From contig CAXNKS010000001.1 in the NCBI GenBank assembly GCA_964203055.1, forward strand, positions 186,001 through 250,000: 64,000 nucleotides of DNA, read 5' to 3'. The position numbers and the translations under genes are program-made. Below are positions 35,014 to 45,428 of this stretch, in pieces (position 1 is the first letter of the stretch; each line of letters opens with the position of its first letter). The stretch is from Fontibacterium temperatum. GTDB lineage: Bacteria > Pseudomonadota > Alphaproteobacteria > Pelagibacterales > Pelagibacteraceae. The notes beneath the pieces were generated by a model that saw only the letters and a program-made list of their open reading frames with translations, did not search any database and was not told the origin of the DNA.

Positions 35014-35063
35014 TATATTTCGCTTTTGCTAATTTAAAATTTCTAAAAGTTTATACAATATCC

Positions 35064-35742
35064 ATGATAAAAAAAATAACTAATATCAGTGATCAAGGAA
35101 TTATTTGCGATTTTGGCGAAGAGGTAAACAAAGATATTAATAAAAAAGTTATTAGTCTTTTTAACTATCTTAAAGAAAAAAGTAATAATGATGAGATTAA
35201 AGGCATTTACAATATTATTCCATCCTACAACAAACTAGTTGTTCATTTCGATTTAGAAAAAAATAACTCTCATAAAATTAAAGAAATTATTTCATCAATT
35301 GATCTTAAAAAATTAACGACATCTCAATCGGGAAAAACGTGGACTATCCCTGTTTGTTATGATGATGAATTTGCCCTTGATTTGGAGAATTTAACTAAAT
35401 CGCTTAAAACTGTCCAAAGAAGAAATTATTAAAACTCACCTTGAGACTGAGTTTTATATTTACATGATAGGTTTTATGCCGGGACACCCTTATATGGGAG
35501 ATCTTGATAAAAAATTATTTACAAGCAGATTGCAATCGCCAAGAGTTCAAGTTCCCATAGGTTCTGTTGCGATCGCTGAAAAATTTTGCATTATCTATCC
35601 TTACTTAAGTCCTGGAGGCTGGAATATTATTGGCAGAACTTCTGTAAAATTATTTGATACTAAAAATTTAACAAACCCTTGTTTGTTTTCTCCAGGCGAC
35701 ACAATTAAATTTAAAAAAGTTAGTAAATCGGAATTAAAATAA
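35064..35742 (+). pseudogene. pxpB: 5-oxoprolinase subunit B (KipI family), one frameshift
   Basis: This is the KipI-like subunit of the ATP-dependent 5-oxoprolinase. The first part (ITNISDQGIICDFGEEVN, YNIIPSYNKLVVHFD) ends prematurely at 35432. Taking one A out of the AAAA run at 35406-35409 continues it as LSKEEIIKTHLETEFYIYMIGFMPGHPYMGDL and on to SPGGWNIIGRTSVKLF and FSPGDTIKFKKVS. The corrected length of 225 residues is normal for PxpB. The 3' end overlaps pxpC by one base (TAATG), as expected for a translationally coupled pair. Confidence 0.88.
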
Positions 35743-36699
35743 TGGAACAAAGTTATTTTGAAGTTTTAAGACCTGGCATCAATTCAACCTTTCAAGATAA
35801 AGGAAGATTTGGTGTTCAATATATGGGACTGGCTCCTGGCGGTGCTATGGACTACCAATCTTTTCTACTTTCTAACGTTTTATTAAATAATGATAAAAAT
35901 ACTGGTGCATTAGAATTTGCTTACCAAGGTCCTCTGTTAAAGTTAGTTAAAGGTAAAACTAAAATTGCAATCACAGGAAATGTTTTTTTTAAAATATATT
36001 CTCCAAAAGGTGAAGTTGCTGGGGAACCTTACCGCACATATGATCTAAATGAAGGCGATCAATTAGATATTCTAGCAACGAAAGCGTCTGTTTATGGTTA
36101 TTTAAGTATAGAAGGTGGTTTTAAATTAGATAAATTTTGTGGATCCGTTTCATCACAACCTCGAGCATTTATTGGACCTAACGATGGAAAAAAAATTGAA
36201 TTAAAAGATAAAATCTTAATTTTTAAAAACTCAACAACTAAAGAAAATAAAATAATAAGAAATATTAAATTTGAAGAAAAAAAAATCTTTAGTGTGCTTG
36301 CCTGGTCCTCAATTTCATTATTTTAGTACAGCCTCTAAAAAACAATTCTTTTCAACTCCTTATTTAATTACAAAGCAAACTGACAGAATGGGCATGAGAG
36401 TTATAGGTAAAAGCCTAGAGAACTTAGTTAATTCTAATATTCCTTCAGAAGGCATTATAAAAGGGGCAATTCAAGTTCCGGGAGATGGAAATCCAATTAT
36501 ACTTCTATCAGACCATCCGACAACTGGTGGATATCCAAAAGTTGGCTCGATTATTTCATCTGATTACGATGATTTAATTCAACAAAATTCAAATAAAGAA
36601 ATTTACTTTCAACTTGTAACATTGGAAGCTGCTGAGCAACAATTTGCGCTCTATATGGAAAAAATAAAAAGAAGAATTACTAATATTGAAAAAATATAA
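35742..36699 (+). pseudogene. pxpC: 5-oxoprolinase subunit C (KipA/biotin-dependent carboxylase-like family), one frameshift
   Basis: This is the third 5-oxoprolinase subunit. The N-terminal part shows FEVLRPGINSTFQDKGRFGV, YMGLAPGGAMDYQSFLLSN and KTKIAITGNV; the C-terminal part shows PGPQFHYF, TDRMGMRVIGKSLE, PSEGIIKGAIQVPGDGNPII and LLSDHPTTGGYPKVG. The frame breaks at KIFSVL: removing the G at 36300 joins it to PGPQ and gives a 318-residue protein of normal size. It overlaps pxpB by one base and ends 10 bases from the convergent acnA. Confidence 0.88.
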
Positions 36700-36708
36700 T
36701 TAAAATAT

Positions 36709-39373
36709 TTAAGCCATATTTCTTAGAACGTACTGAAGAATCCCGCCGTGCTTGTAGTATTCGGTTTCATTGTCAGTATCGATTCTAGAAAGGACATTAA
36801 TCTTTTTAGAACTTCCATCTTCGTATAAGAATTCAACGGTTACTTCTTCTCTAGGTTTTAAGCCTTTTTCAACGTTTAGAATATTTATAATTTCAGATCC
36901 TTTTAGATTTAAAGTTTTTCTAGAAAAACCCTCTTTAAACTGAAGAGGTAAAATTCCCATACCAACTAAATTAGATCTATGAATTCTTTCAAAACTTTCT
37001 GCAATAACAGCTTTAACTCCTAAAAGTTTTGTACCTTTTGCCGCCCAATCACGTGATGATCCTGTTCCGTATTCTTTTCCTGCAATTACAACAAGATCTA
37101 CTTTTCTTTTTTGGTATTCCATAGAAGCATCAAATACTGGCATTACTTTTTTATCAGGATGAAGCATTGTAACTCCGCCTTCTGTACCTGGTGCCATTTC
37201 ATTTTTAATTCTGATATTTGCAAATGTTCCACGCATCATCACTTCATGATTTCCTCTTCTTGCTCCATAAGAGTTAAAATCTTTTTGCAATACTTGATGC
37301 TGCATAAAATAATCACCTGTAGGTCCAGACTTTTGAATAGATCCTGCTGGAGATATATGATCCGTTGTTATTGAATCTGCTAAAATAAGAAGAGGTCTTG
37401 CATTTTTAATTGCTTTAAATCCTTCTGGCTTATCAGGTAAGTTTTCAAAAAACGGTGGTCGTTTTAACATACGTTGATTTTTCGTCCCAATCATAAATGC
37501 TACTAGCTACTGTTTTAATTTTTTGCCAGCTCTCAGGTCCTTCTGATACGTTATCGTACCTTGATCTATACATCTGCGCTGTAATTGAAGTTAAGATCGT
37601 ATCTGCAATCTCTTTATTAGATGGCCAAATATCTTTTAAGAAAACATCTTTACCATTTTTATCTTTGCCAAGTGAATCTTTATAAAGATCAAACGTCATC
37701 GAACCTGCAATAGCGTAAGCTACTACAAGTGGAGGTGATGCTAAGTAATTTGCTTTAACTTGTGGATGTACTCGTCCTTCAAAATTTCTATTACCTGAAA
37801 GAACTGAAGCTACGTACAATTCGCCTTTTGTAATTGCATTATTAATATTATCATTCAATGGTCCAGAGTTTCCAATACAAGTAGTGCAGCCATAACCTAC
37901 TAAATTAAAACCTAATTGATTAAGATAAGTATCTAGTCCTGCTTTTTCTAAATAGTCTGTTACAACTTTTGAACCAGGAGCTAATGAAGTTTTAACCCAA
38001 GGTTTAGAAGACAATCCTTTTTCAATTGCTTTTTTAGCAAGAAGTCCTGCAGCAATTAAAACGCTAGGGTTAGAAGTATTTGTACAAGAGGTGATTGCAG
38101 CAATTACTATATTTCCATCTTTCAATTTATAATTTGCATTTTCAACTGCATATTCTTTTAACGCGGTTCTTTTGATTGTTTCTTTAAAATTTTTATCAAA
38201 ATCTTTTGCAGCATCCGTTAATAAAACTTTATCTTGGGGACGTTTTGGTCCTGCAATTGTTGGAACTACTGTGCTTACATCTAAACTTAAAGTATCCGTA
38301 AATACCATGCCTGAACTTGTCCATAGTCCCTGCTCTTTTGCATAAACTTCTATAAGCTTAATTAAGTCTTTATCTCTTCCAGTAAATTCTAAATATTTTA
38401 ACGTCTCTTCATCAATTGGGAAAAATCCACATGTCGCTCCATATTCTGGCGCCATATTTGCAATGGTTGCTCTGTCTGCAAGAGATAAATTTTTTAAACC
38501 TTCCCCATAAAACTCTACAAATTTTCCAACTACACCTTTTTTTCTTAACATTTGCGTAACGGTTAAAACTAAATCCGTTGCTGTTGTGCCTTCTGGTAAT
38601 TTTCCTGTAACTTCAAATCCAACAACTTCTGGAATTAACATTGAAATAGGCTGTCCTAACATTACAGCTTCAGCTTCAATTCCACCAACTCCCCAACCAA
38701 GAACTGAAAGGCCATTCACCATTGTTGTGTGGCTGTCTGTGCCGACTAAAGTATCTGGATAAAGAGTTAATTCTCCGTTTACTTCTGAAGACCAAACTAC
38801 TTTTGACAAATATTCTAAATTTACTTGATGACAAATTCCTGTTCCTGGAGGAACCACTTTAAAATTATTAAATGCTTGCTGACCCCATTTTAAAAATGAA
38901 TATCTTTCACCATTTCTTGAAAATTCTTTTTCAACGTTTAAGTCAAATGAATCTTTGTTTGCATAATTATCCACCATTACTGAGTGATCGATGACTAAAT
39001 CTACTTGAGATAATGGATTAATTTTTTTTGGGTCTTTGTTTTTTGCTTTAACTGCATCACGCATTGCAGCTAAATCTGCAACTGCTGGAATTCCTGTATA
39101 GTCCTGCATTAAAACTCGAGCTGGCCTATATGCAATTTCAGTGTCTGAAGTTTTTGTTTTTAACCAACTTTGAATGGCATTAATTTGATTTTTATCAACT
39201 GTACTATTGTCTTCGTAACGAAGTAGATTTTCTAATAAAACCTTAAGAGACTTTGGAAGTTTGCTTATATCTTTAAGACCGTTCTTCTCAGCTTCAGGTA
39301 AGCTATAAATAACATAATCTTTTCCGTTAACTTTGATTATTTTTTTAGATTTAAAAGAGTTAATTTTACTCAT
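36709..39373 (-). pseudogene. acnA: aconitate hydratase A, one frameshift
   Basis: Aconitase interconverts citrate and isocitrate in the TCA cycle with a [4Fe-4S] cluster. The first 625 residues or so carry DYTGIPAVADLAAMRDAV, SLVGTDSHTTMVNGL-like DTLVGTDSHTTMVNGLSVLG, the cluster cysteines in AITSCTNTSNPSVL and YGCTTCIGNSGPL, and the frame then ends early. The rest (KRPPFFENLPDKPEGF, DSITTDHISPAGSI, GTGSSRDWAAKGT) is the swivel domain. Dropping one base of the T run at 37462-37465 (plus strand) joins YVK to RPPFF and gives 887 residues. Loss of a core TCA enzyme is improbable, so an error in the consensus is likely. Confidence 0.92.
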
Positions 39374-39388
39374 AAAGAAATTCGAGAT

Positions 39389-39754
39389 TTATTTACTATC
39401 GCAAGCATATAACTTCAACGGTTTATTTTCATTTTTAGGAAGTTCTTCACACTTACCATTAAAACATATGTTCCAATTTTTAATATTGGTCTCAGATGTT
39501 GCTAAAATCAATTCATCTTTAGCGCTAACTTTTGGTTTATAAACCCACCAACCCTTGATTAATTTTGAATCAGCTGGAGGCTCCATTCCAGCTCCTGATC
39601 CTTTAACTCTAGCTTCAACAATTTTAAGTTTAGAATTGATAATTCTCCAATCTTCTTGCCATTCAACTTTCTCAACTGAATGAGTCCATACTAAGGTAAA
39701 AAATGAAATTGCAAATGTTGTAACTTTAGTTCCTGTTAAAACACACAGACTCAT
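39389..39754 (-). CDS. DUF1850 protein associated with TAXI-TRAP permease
   Basis: The 121-residue protein starts with a hydrophobic export signal (TKVTTFAISFFTLVW) and continues THSVEKVEWQEDWRI and VKGSGAGMEPPADSKLIKGWWVYKP, the core of DUF1850. Members of this family are regularly encoded right after fused TRAP permeases and are presumed periplasmic helpers. Here the start codon overlaps the permease stop (ATGA at 39754-39751), a strong sign of coupled production. Confidence 0.85.
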   Translation of the reverse strand: MSLCVLTGTKVTTFAISFFTLVWTHSVEKVEWQEDWRIINSKLKIVEARVKGSGAGMEPPADSKLIKGWWVYKPKVSAKDELILATSETNIKNWNICFNGKCEELPKNENKPLKLYACDSK

Positions 39755-41853
39755 GCTGAAATGGAATTATTATTTCTAAATTTAAACCATCTATAAATAA
39801 TAAATAAAAACATAAGCGCAAAGCCTAATTCGTCAGTTAATGGGATAGCCGCAATCAATAAGATGGCAACCGCCATACAAACAATTCTCTCCAAAAAGTT
39901 TAATCGAGCATTCATATATCCAACCGCTGCAATACCTAAAAATAAAAGAGCAATCACTGCTTTTATACAGATGTAACCAACAGAAAAAATAATTGTTGAA
40001 ATATCTTTATTTGCAAGTCCCTGCAGCATTAATTCTGGACTATACACAGCCATAAACGGTACAACAAATCCTGCAACAGCTAATTTTACAGCTTCTAAAG
40101 AAATTTTAAATCCACTTTCCTTTGCAAATGGTGCTGCTGCAAAACAAGCAAGAGCAACAGGTGGTGTTAGGTCTGCCATAATACCAAAGTAAAAAACAAA
40201 CATGTGACTTATAATTAATGGTACTCCTAATTTTAAAAGAGCGGGACCTGCAATTGCAGATGTAATAATATAATTTGGAATTGTTGGAATTCCCATTCCA
40301 AGAATAAGACAAATAACCATTGTTAATAATAAAGATAAAAACAAACTATTTTCACCAACTTTAATTACAAACTGTCCAAATGTATTTGCGGCACCTGTTA
40401 GGGTAAGCGTACCAATTACAATCCCGACAACTGCACAGGCGACTCCAACTGGTAAAGAAGCTTTTCCACCTTCTGCGAGTGCGTCTCTACAAGAAAGCAA
40501 AGTTTCTCTTCCACCTTTAAATACAAAATTAATAGCAACTAAAACTGATATTGAAATTACGATAACTTTTATTCCCATCTCAAAGAATGAAGCGGAAACT
40601 AAACCAAGTAAAACCCAAAACATTACTCTTTTATATTTTGATAAAGTTCCTGCAATTGGTGCTCCTAGAATTAAAAATACTATAAATGCAAGACCGATAG
40701 TTCCTGCGTATAAAGGAGTGTAACCAGAAAAAAGCAAATAGACTAATACGACAAGCGGCAAAATTAAGTACCAGCCTTTTTTTAGAGCTTTTATGACTGA
40801 AGGAAGTTCATCTTTTGACATTCCAAGTAAATTTCTTTTTCCAGCCTCCAAATAAACCATCCACCAACATGAAACATAATAAAGTATCGCCGGTATGATT
40901 GCGGCTTTAACAATCTCAAAATATTTCACCCCTAATGTTTCGGCCATAATAAAAGCAACTGCACCCATAACTGGAGGCATAATCTGACCTCCCATAGAAG
41001 AGGTTGCTTCAACACCACCTGCAAAAGCTGGTGAATAACCATATTTCTTCATTAGAGGAATTGTGAATTGTCCTGAGGTTACAACGTTTGCAATTCCTGA
41101 TCCTGAAATAGTTCCCATTAATGCAGATGAGGCAACGCAAACTTGTGCTGGGCCTCCTCGTGTATGCCCAAAAAGACCTAAGGCAACATCATTAAAAAGT
41201 TTAATCATTCCAGCTCGCTCTAAAAATGAACCAAATAAAATAAATAAAAAAACAAATGTACAGGAAACATAAATGGGAATTCCATAAATCCCTTCTGTTC
41301 CATAACTCATATGTTCAATAATTTGTCTAAAATCGTAACCCCGATGCTGAAATATACCTGGAAGATATTTTCCAAAAAAACAATATGATAAAAAGATGGA
41401 TGCAATTAATGTAAGTGCATAACCCATTACGATCCAGGCTGCCGACAAAACTAATATAAGTGCAATAACTCCAAAAAAAATATCCGTTGGCAATAAATCA
41501 CCATAACGAGTAATAAGCGGCGTATATTCAATTGTTTGATAGATTGCGATTACAAGACTTAAAATTCCAGCACCCCAAGACAGAATTTTAAATAAACTGT
41601 TTTGTTTTTTTAGTGCGCAAACTAATGGAAATCCTAATAATCCTAAAAACCCAACATGCACTGCTCTTAAGATCTGACTTGGCAAATCTAATAAATGAGC
41701 TGCGGTAATAACTTGAAATACAGAAAATGCGATAGCAATATAAAATAAAACTTTTCCCTCTAAAGAAGTTGGAAAACTTTGTGTTGAAGGATCATAAAAT
41801 CCAGCCGAGTCTTTATCGGCTGGATTATCTGAAATATTTTGATTTATATTCAC
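39751..41853 (-). CDS. TRAP transporter fused permease (4TM/12TM)
   Basis: In TRAP systems a solute-binding protein delivers substrate to a sodium-driven permease. The 700-residue protein fuses the small 4-helix subunit (first ~200 residues) to the large DctM-like 12-helix subunit: GSFLERAGMIKLFNDVALGL, GHTRGGPAQVCVASSALMG, SGSGIANVVTSGQFTIPLM and GGQIMPPVMGAVAFIMAE, then GMGIPTIPNYIITSA and MADLTPPVALACFAAAPFA. The receptor gene upstream is of the TAXI type, as expected for fused permeases. The substrate is unknown, though dicarboxylates or amino acids are common. Confidence 0.93.
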   Translation of the reverse strand: MNINQNISDNPADKDSAGFYDPSTQSFPTSLEGKVLFYIAIAFSVFQVITAAHLLDLPSQILRAVHVGFLGLLGFPLVCALKKQNSLFKILSWGAGILSLVIAIYQTIEYTPLITRYGDLLPTDIFFGVIALILVLSAAWIVMGYALTLIASIFLSYCFFGKYLPGIFQHRGYDFRQIIEHMSYGTEGIYGIPIYVSCTFVFLFILFGSFLERAGMIKLFNDVALGLFGHTRGGPAQVCVASSALMGTISGSGIANVVTSGQFTIPLMKKYGYSPAFAGGVEATSSMGGQIMPPVMGAVAFIMAETLGVKYFEIVKAAIIPAILYYVSCWWMVYLEAGKRNLLGMSKDELPSVIKALKKGWYLILPLVVLVYLLFSGYTPLYAGTIGLAFIVFLILGAPIAGTLSKYKRVMFWVLLGLVSASFFEMGIKVIVISISVLVAINFVFKGGRETLLSCRDALAEGGKASLPVGVACAVVGIVIGTLTLTGAANTFGQFVIKVGENSLFLSLLLTMVICLILGMGIPTIPNYIITSAIAGPALLKLGVPLIISHMFVFYFGIMADLTPPVALACFAAAPFAKESGFKISLEAVKLAVAGFVVPFMAVYSPELMLQGLANKDISTIIFSVGYICIKAVIALLFLGIAAVGYMNARLNFLERIVCMAVAILLIAAIPLTDELGFALMFLFIIYRWFKFRNNNSISA

Positions 41854-41903
41854 TATCCCTAACTAAACTAACTAAATAAATAATTAGTTTTCATTTTTAA
41901 ATA

Positions 41904-42846
41904 TTACTTAATTAAACCTTTTTCTTTGTAATATTTAATAGCGCCAGGATGAATTGGTAATGGCGGATTTTTAGCCGCATCTTTAACATTGATAGCTTGA
42001 GCTGCTGAATGCGCCGCTACTAATGCTGGAAGATTTTCATAAAACAACTTTGTCATTTGATAAGCTGTTGCATCTGAAACATCTTTACGTGTAACTAAAT
42101 AATTAACTACAGCTGCTGTATTAACATCTTCTGTTTGTCCTTTGTAAGTGTTAGCTGGAATTTTTCCAGAAACGAAAGGAGCTCCCATTTTTTTAACAAC
42201 TGCATCTGGAACAGAAACCACTGTTATGTCTAATGAGTTAGCAAGATCTTTTAATGAAGCAACACCAAGACCTGACTGATTGTAAAGTAGCATCTAACTG
42301 TCTATTTTTAATTAGTTCAACTGACTCTTGATAAGGAAGATATTCAATCTTTCCTAAATCTTTATAAGACATTCCAGCGGCTGCAAAAAGAGCTCTAGAA
42401 TTTAATTCAGTTCCAGATTTTGCTGCCCCAACTGAAAGTCCTTTGCCTTTAAGATCTGCTAAAGTTTTAATTTTAGAATCTTTAGAAGCTACGACTTGAA
42501 TATAGTTTGGATAAATAGCTCCAATAATTCTTAGCTTATCAAGTTTGCCTTTAAAGCCGGCATCTTCTTTGCCTTCCCAAGCATCTTTTGCTGCATCGCC
42601 AAGAACAAAAGCTATTTCTGCTTTTCCTTCTTGAAGAAGAACTAAATTTTCTACAGAAGCTTTAGTTACCTGAACTTGAACTTTAGAGTCTTTAATATTA
42701 TCTCCATAAATTTTTGTAAGTGCAGATCCAAGCGGGTAATAAACACCTGATGTACCACCAGTTAAAATGTTTATAAACTCAGCTGAATTAGAAGTGCTAA
42801 CTGTAAACATTAGCGCAGCTAAAATTGATGTTATTTTTTTAAACAT
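41904..42846 (-). pseudogene. TAXI-family TRAP substrate-binding protein, one frameshift
   Basis: This is the periplasmic receptor for the adjacent fused permease. It has a signal peptide (KKITSILAALMFTVSTSNSA), INILTGGTSGVYYPLGSALT, GKAEIAFVLGDAAKDAWEG and GLSVGAAKSGTELNSRALFAAAG, which are TAXI hallmarks. As read the frame ends soon after LIKNRQLDATLQ. Removing one base near 42279 continues with QSGLGVASLKDLANSLDITV and TVVNYLVTR-like AAVVNYLVTRKDVSD to the end, for 313 residues. The order receptor-permease-DUF1850 on one strand is a complete TRAP operon. Confidence 0.88.
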
Positions 42847-43035
42847 ACTAATCCTTTTAAATTGTTTATATTTTTAAATTATAGATTAAAAAAAAAGCTA
42901 AACTAGATCTAATATAATATTCTACTTTAGATTGTATTCTTCTAATCAGTTTGAGTATAAAAGTGTTTTATTAAAAATTATTTACAGTAGCTTAATAATT
43001 AATTTTTAAAATTAAAATAATATAAGCAAAAAAAA

Positions 43036-43425
43036 ATGACTAAAAGCAAAGAGGATTGGAAAAAAATTCTTTCAGAAACGGAATATAATGTGCTTAGAAA
43101 TGAAGGCACAGAAAGAGCTTATACAAGCGGATTAAATGAGGAAAAAAGAGAGGGAAATTACTACTGTGTTGGCTGCAATAATAAACTTTTTAGTTCAAAA
43201 ATGAAATTTGATAGCGGAACAGGATGGCCTTCTTTTTTTGAAAGTTATCCGGGAGCATTTGGAACAAGCACTGATTTTAAATTAGTTTATCCAAGAACAG
43301 AATATCATTGTGCAAAATGCAATGGTCATCATGGACATTTATTTGATGATGGCCCAGAACCTACTGGTAAAAGATATTGTAACAATGGAATAGTTTTAAA
43401 ATTTATTCCAGAAAAGATTAGTTAA
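43036..43425 (+). CDS. msrB: peptide-methionine (R)-S-oxide reductase
   Basis: MsrB repairs the R-form of oxidised methionine. The 129-residue protein has the two zinc CxxC pairs (CVGC near residue 46 and CAKC near residue 95), DSGTGWPSFFESYPG, and the catalytic cysteine in KRYCNNGIVLKF near the end. It is followed after 1 base by the hotdog thioesterase gene, and msrA lies just beyond on the other strand. Confidence 0.95.
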   Translation: MTKSKEDWKKILSETEYNVLRNEGTERAYTSGLNEEKREGNYYCVGCNNKLFSSKMKFDSGTGWPSFFESYPGAFGTSTDFKLVYPRTEYHCAKCNGHHGHLFDDGPEPTGKRYCNNGIVLKFIPEKIS

Positions 43426-43426
43426 T

Positions 43427-43822
43427 ATGAACAATTCTAATTTTGCTTCTGAAGTTACTAAAAAAGGATTTATCAATCACATTGGTGGAATTGATTTTAA
43501 AAAAGTTTCAGAAAACACTTTTGAATTTAATGTAACAGTAAAAAATTACAATTTAAATTCAGGCGGTATCAGTCATGGAGGATATATAGCGGCAATACTA
43601 GACAATGGTATGGGTTCAGCTGCCTATCATGTGATTGATGGGAAAAGATGCGTAACTATTGCATTAGATATAAAATTTATTTCAGCATCAAAAGAAGGTG
43701 ATGTTTTAATTGGTAAAGTAAAAATATCAAAAAAAACTAATTCTCTAGTTTTTGTAGTTGCTGAATTATTTGAAAAAACAAATTTAGTTGCAACAGCTTC
43801 TGGGACTTGGAAAATTATATAA
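43427..43822 (+). CDS. PaaI-like hotdog-fold thioesterase
   Basis: The 131-residue protein has the hotdog signature NSGGISHGGYIAAILDNGMG, with the conserved HGG and an acidic residue on the following helix, and IALDIKFISASKEGDVLIGK. Family members hydrolyse acyl-CoA esters, typically aromatic ones. The specific acyl group cannot be read. It is in a two-gene unit with msrB and converges on msrA with 2 bases between them. Confidence 0.85.
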   Translation: MNNSNFASEVTKKGFINHIGGIDFKKVSENTFEFNVTVKNYNLNSGGISHGGYIAAILDNGMGSAAYHVIDGKRCVTIALDIKFISASKEGDVLIGKVKISKKTNSLVFVVAELFEKTNLVATASGTWKII

Positions 43823-43824
43823 TA

Positions 43825-44397
43825 CTATTTCCAAATTTCTTTTAATCTAGCCGGTCTTCCACAGCCAAGTAAATAAGAATAATAACGCGTTGCATTTTCT
43901 TTATAATAATTTTGATGATAATCTTCTGCTGGGTAAAAATTCTTAAATTCAACAAAAGCTGTTTTAATTTTTTTTCTATTTAATGATTTCATTTCATCAA
44001 TAGATTGGTCGATTAACTTGTTTTCATCATTATTTTGATAAAAAATTACTGAAGTATAGCTATTGCCTTTGTCGCAAAACTGGCCCTTTCCGTCATATGG
44101 ATCAATATTAATCCAAAAATTTTTAAGTAATTCTAAGTATGAGATTACTTTTGGATCATAAGTTATTTTTACAGTTTCAATATGTCCCGTTCGACCCCTT
44201 AAAACTTCTTCATATGTTGGATTTACTTTTGTTCCTCCACTATAACCAGAAACAACCTCACTCACTCCATCAATTTTTTCAAAAGCAGCTTCCATGCACC
44301 AAAAACACCCTCCTGCAAAATATGCATATTTTTTATCTTCAGAATAAGAAACTGATGTAAAAAATAAAATAAAAAAGAAAATTAATAATTTTTTCAT
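43825..44397 (-). CDS. msrA: peptide-methionine (S)-S-oxide reductase, exported
   Basis: MsrA reduces the S-form of methionine sulfoxide. The 190-residue protein begins with a signal peptide (MKKLLIFFFILFFTSVSYS), so it probably works in the periplasm. The active cysteine is in YFAGGCFWCMEAAFEK (about residue 32), and SGYSGGTKVNPTYEEVLRG, GHIETVKITYDP and PAEDYHQNYYKEN follow. It ends 2 bases from the hotdog gene and starts 2 bases after azlD ends, in the same direction. Confidence 0.94.
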   Translation of the reverse strand: MKKLLIFFFILFFTSVSYSEDKKYAYFAGGCFWCMEAAFEKIDGVSEVVSGYSGGTKVNPTYEEVLRGRTGHIETVKITYDPKVISYLELLKNFWINIDPYDGKGQFCDKGNSYTSVIFYQNNDENKLIDQSIDEMKSLNRKKIKTAFVEFKNFYPAEDYHQNYYKENATRYYSYLLGCGRPARLKEIWK

Positions 44398-44398
44398 T

Positions 44399-44728
44399 TT
44401 AATTAATGTAAAAATTTAAAATTCCAAATAAAATAATTCCAAAAAAGGATGACAATAAAACATTCTTTTTTGAAAGAAAAAGAACAACAATAGTAAGGCC
44501 TGCTACAAAAATTCTGATAAATGTTGATGATTGTTCTAAAGCACCAACTGGATGAATAAAAATTCTGGCAATCAATGCGCTTAAAATTCCATAAGAAATA
44601 CAAGAAACAAACTTAAATAATTTTCCTTCTTCATTTACATATTTTGAAGATAATACTCCTAAAAACCTTGATAAATAAGTTGCAGCAGCTGAAATTAGGA
44701 TTGCTATATAAATATAATTTGCTGACAT
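44399..44728 (-). CDS. azlD: AzlD-type branched-chain amino acid exporter small subunit
   Basis: AzlD is the small partner of AzlC in export of branched-chain amino acids or azaleucine. The 109-residue protein has about four helices; YIAILISAAATYLSRFLGVL and a mid-protein helix ILSALIARIFIHPVGALEQ fit the family. It follows azlC by 3 bases on the same strand. Confidence 0.82.
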   Translation of the reverse strand: MSANYIYIAILISAAATYLSRFLGVLSSKYVNEEGKLFKFVSCISYGILSALIARIFIHPVGALEQSSTFIRIFVAGLTIVVLFLSKKNVLLSSFFGIILFGILNFYIN

Positions 44729-44731
44729 ATT

Positions 44732-45428
44732 TTACCTTATAAAAATTAAATAAGAGGTTATTCCTGCAATTAATCCAGCGATTAATACAGACCAGCTTGG
44801 TGTTACTAAAAATAAAAGAGGAGATAAAATTACTGATAAAACAACCGTTAAGATAATGTAATTTTTATTTAATCCCGCAACAATCATACACATAAAATAA
44901 ATCGGATTTAAATAAATAATTGCTATAAAAATATTTTTACTAATAATTCCAGCAGTATAAAAACCAATAACCGTTGTAATAGTCGACATAATCCAAAGTG
45001 TTGCACTAAGACCTAAAAAAAAACTAAAACGGTTTTCTTTTTCAACTGTTTTATAATTGTTGAGCATATAAACCCAGCTTGTGACTGCTATAAAATGCGC
45101 AACTACATAGTAATGCCATTTTGGTCTATTTTGCTCTTTGATAACTGGAATTAAATTTATAGTCATCGGATATAATCTTGCATTAGTTAAATACACGGAG
45201 AGGAAAATATTTAAAAAAGTTCCTTGAACGATAAGCGTCTCAGCCATTACTACCTGCCCTGGTAAAGCAAAACTAATTAAAGTTGAAAGAAAACTTTGCG
45301 TAGCATTTAGTCCTGTATTTTTAAAAAGAGCACCTAATGCAAAAAAACTTGCTGCTAAACTAATTCCTGGAATTCCCATTCCAACAATACATCCTTGTCT
45401 AAAATGCTGATTAAATGTTTTGTCTCAT
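44732..45428 (-). CDS. azlC: AzlC-type branched-chain amino acid exporter large subunit, frameshift near the start
   Basis: AzlC is the main permease subunit of the exporter pair. The intact part reads MGIPGISLAASFFALGALFK, SFALPGQVVMAETLIVQG and VYLTNARLYPMTINLIPV. As given it would start internally at 45379. An ATG at 45428 overlaps the stop of the upstream LysE gene (ATGA), and removing one base from the T run at 45418-45421 (plus strand) gives MRQTFNQHFRQGCIVGMGIP continuous with the rest, 231 residues in all. This matches the usual AzlC beginning (Phe-Arg-x-Gly), so the frameshift is probably an error. Confidence 0.85.

Noticed and set aside
30227..36326. Programmed +1 ribosomal frameshifting as a novel regulatory system in livG, livH, pxpB and pxpC
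   Set aside because: The sites share no stop codon, slippery heptamer or stimulatory structure, occur in unrelated genes and cluster in space. Consensus error explains them better. Kept only as a check in the frameshift finding.
41870..41889. AACTAA/TTAGTT hairpin between the TAXI receptor and the TRAP permease as a terminator
   Set aside because: Six weak pairs without a T tail on the minus strand. It could stabilise the receptor mRNA, but the evidence is thin.
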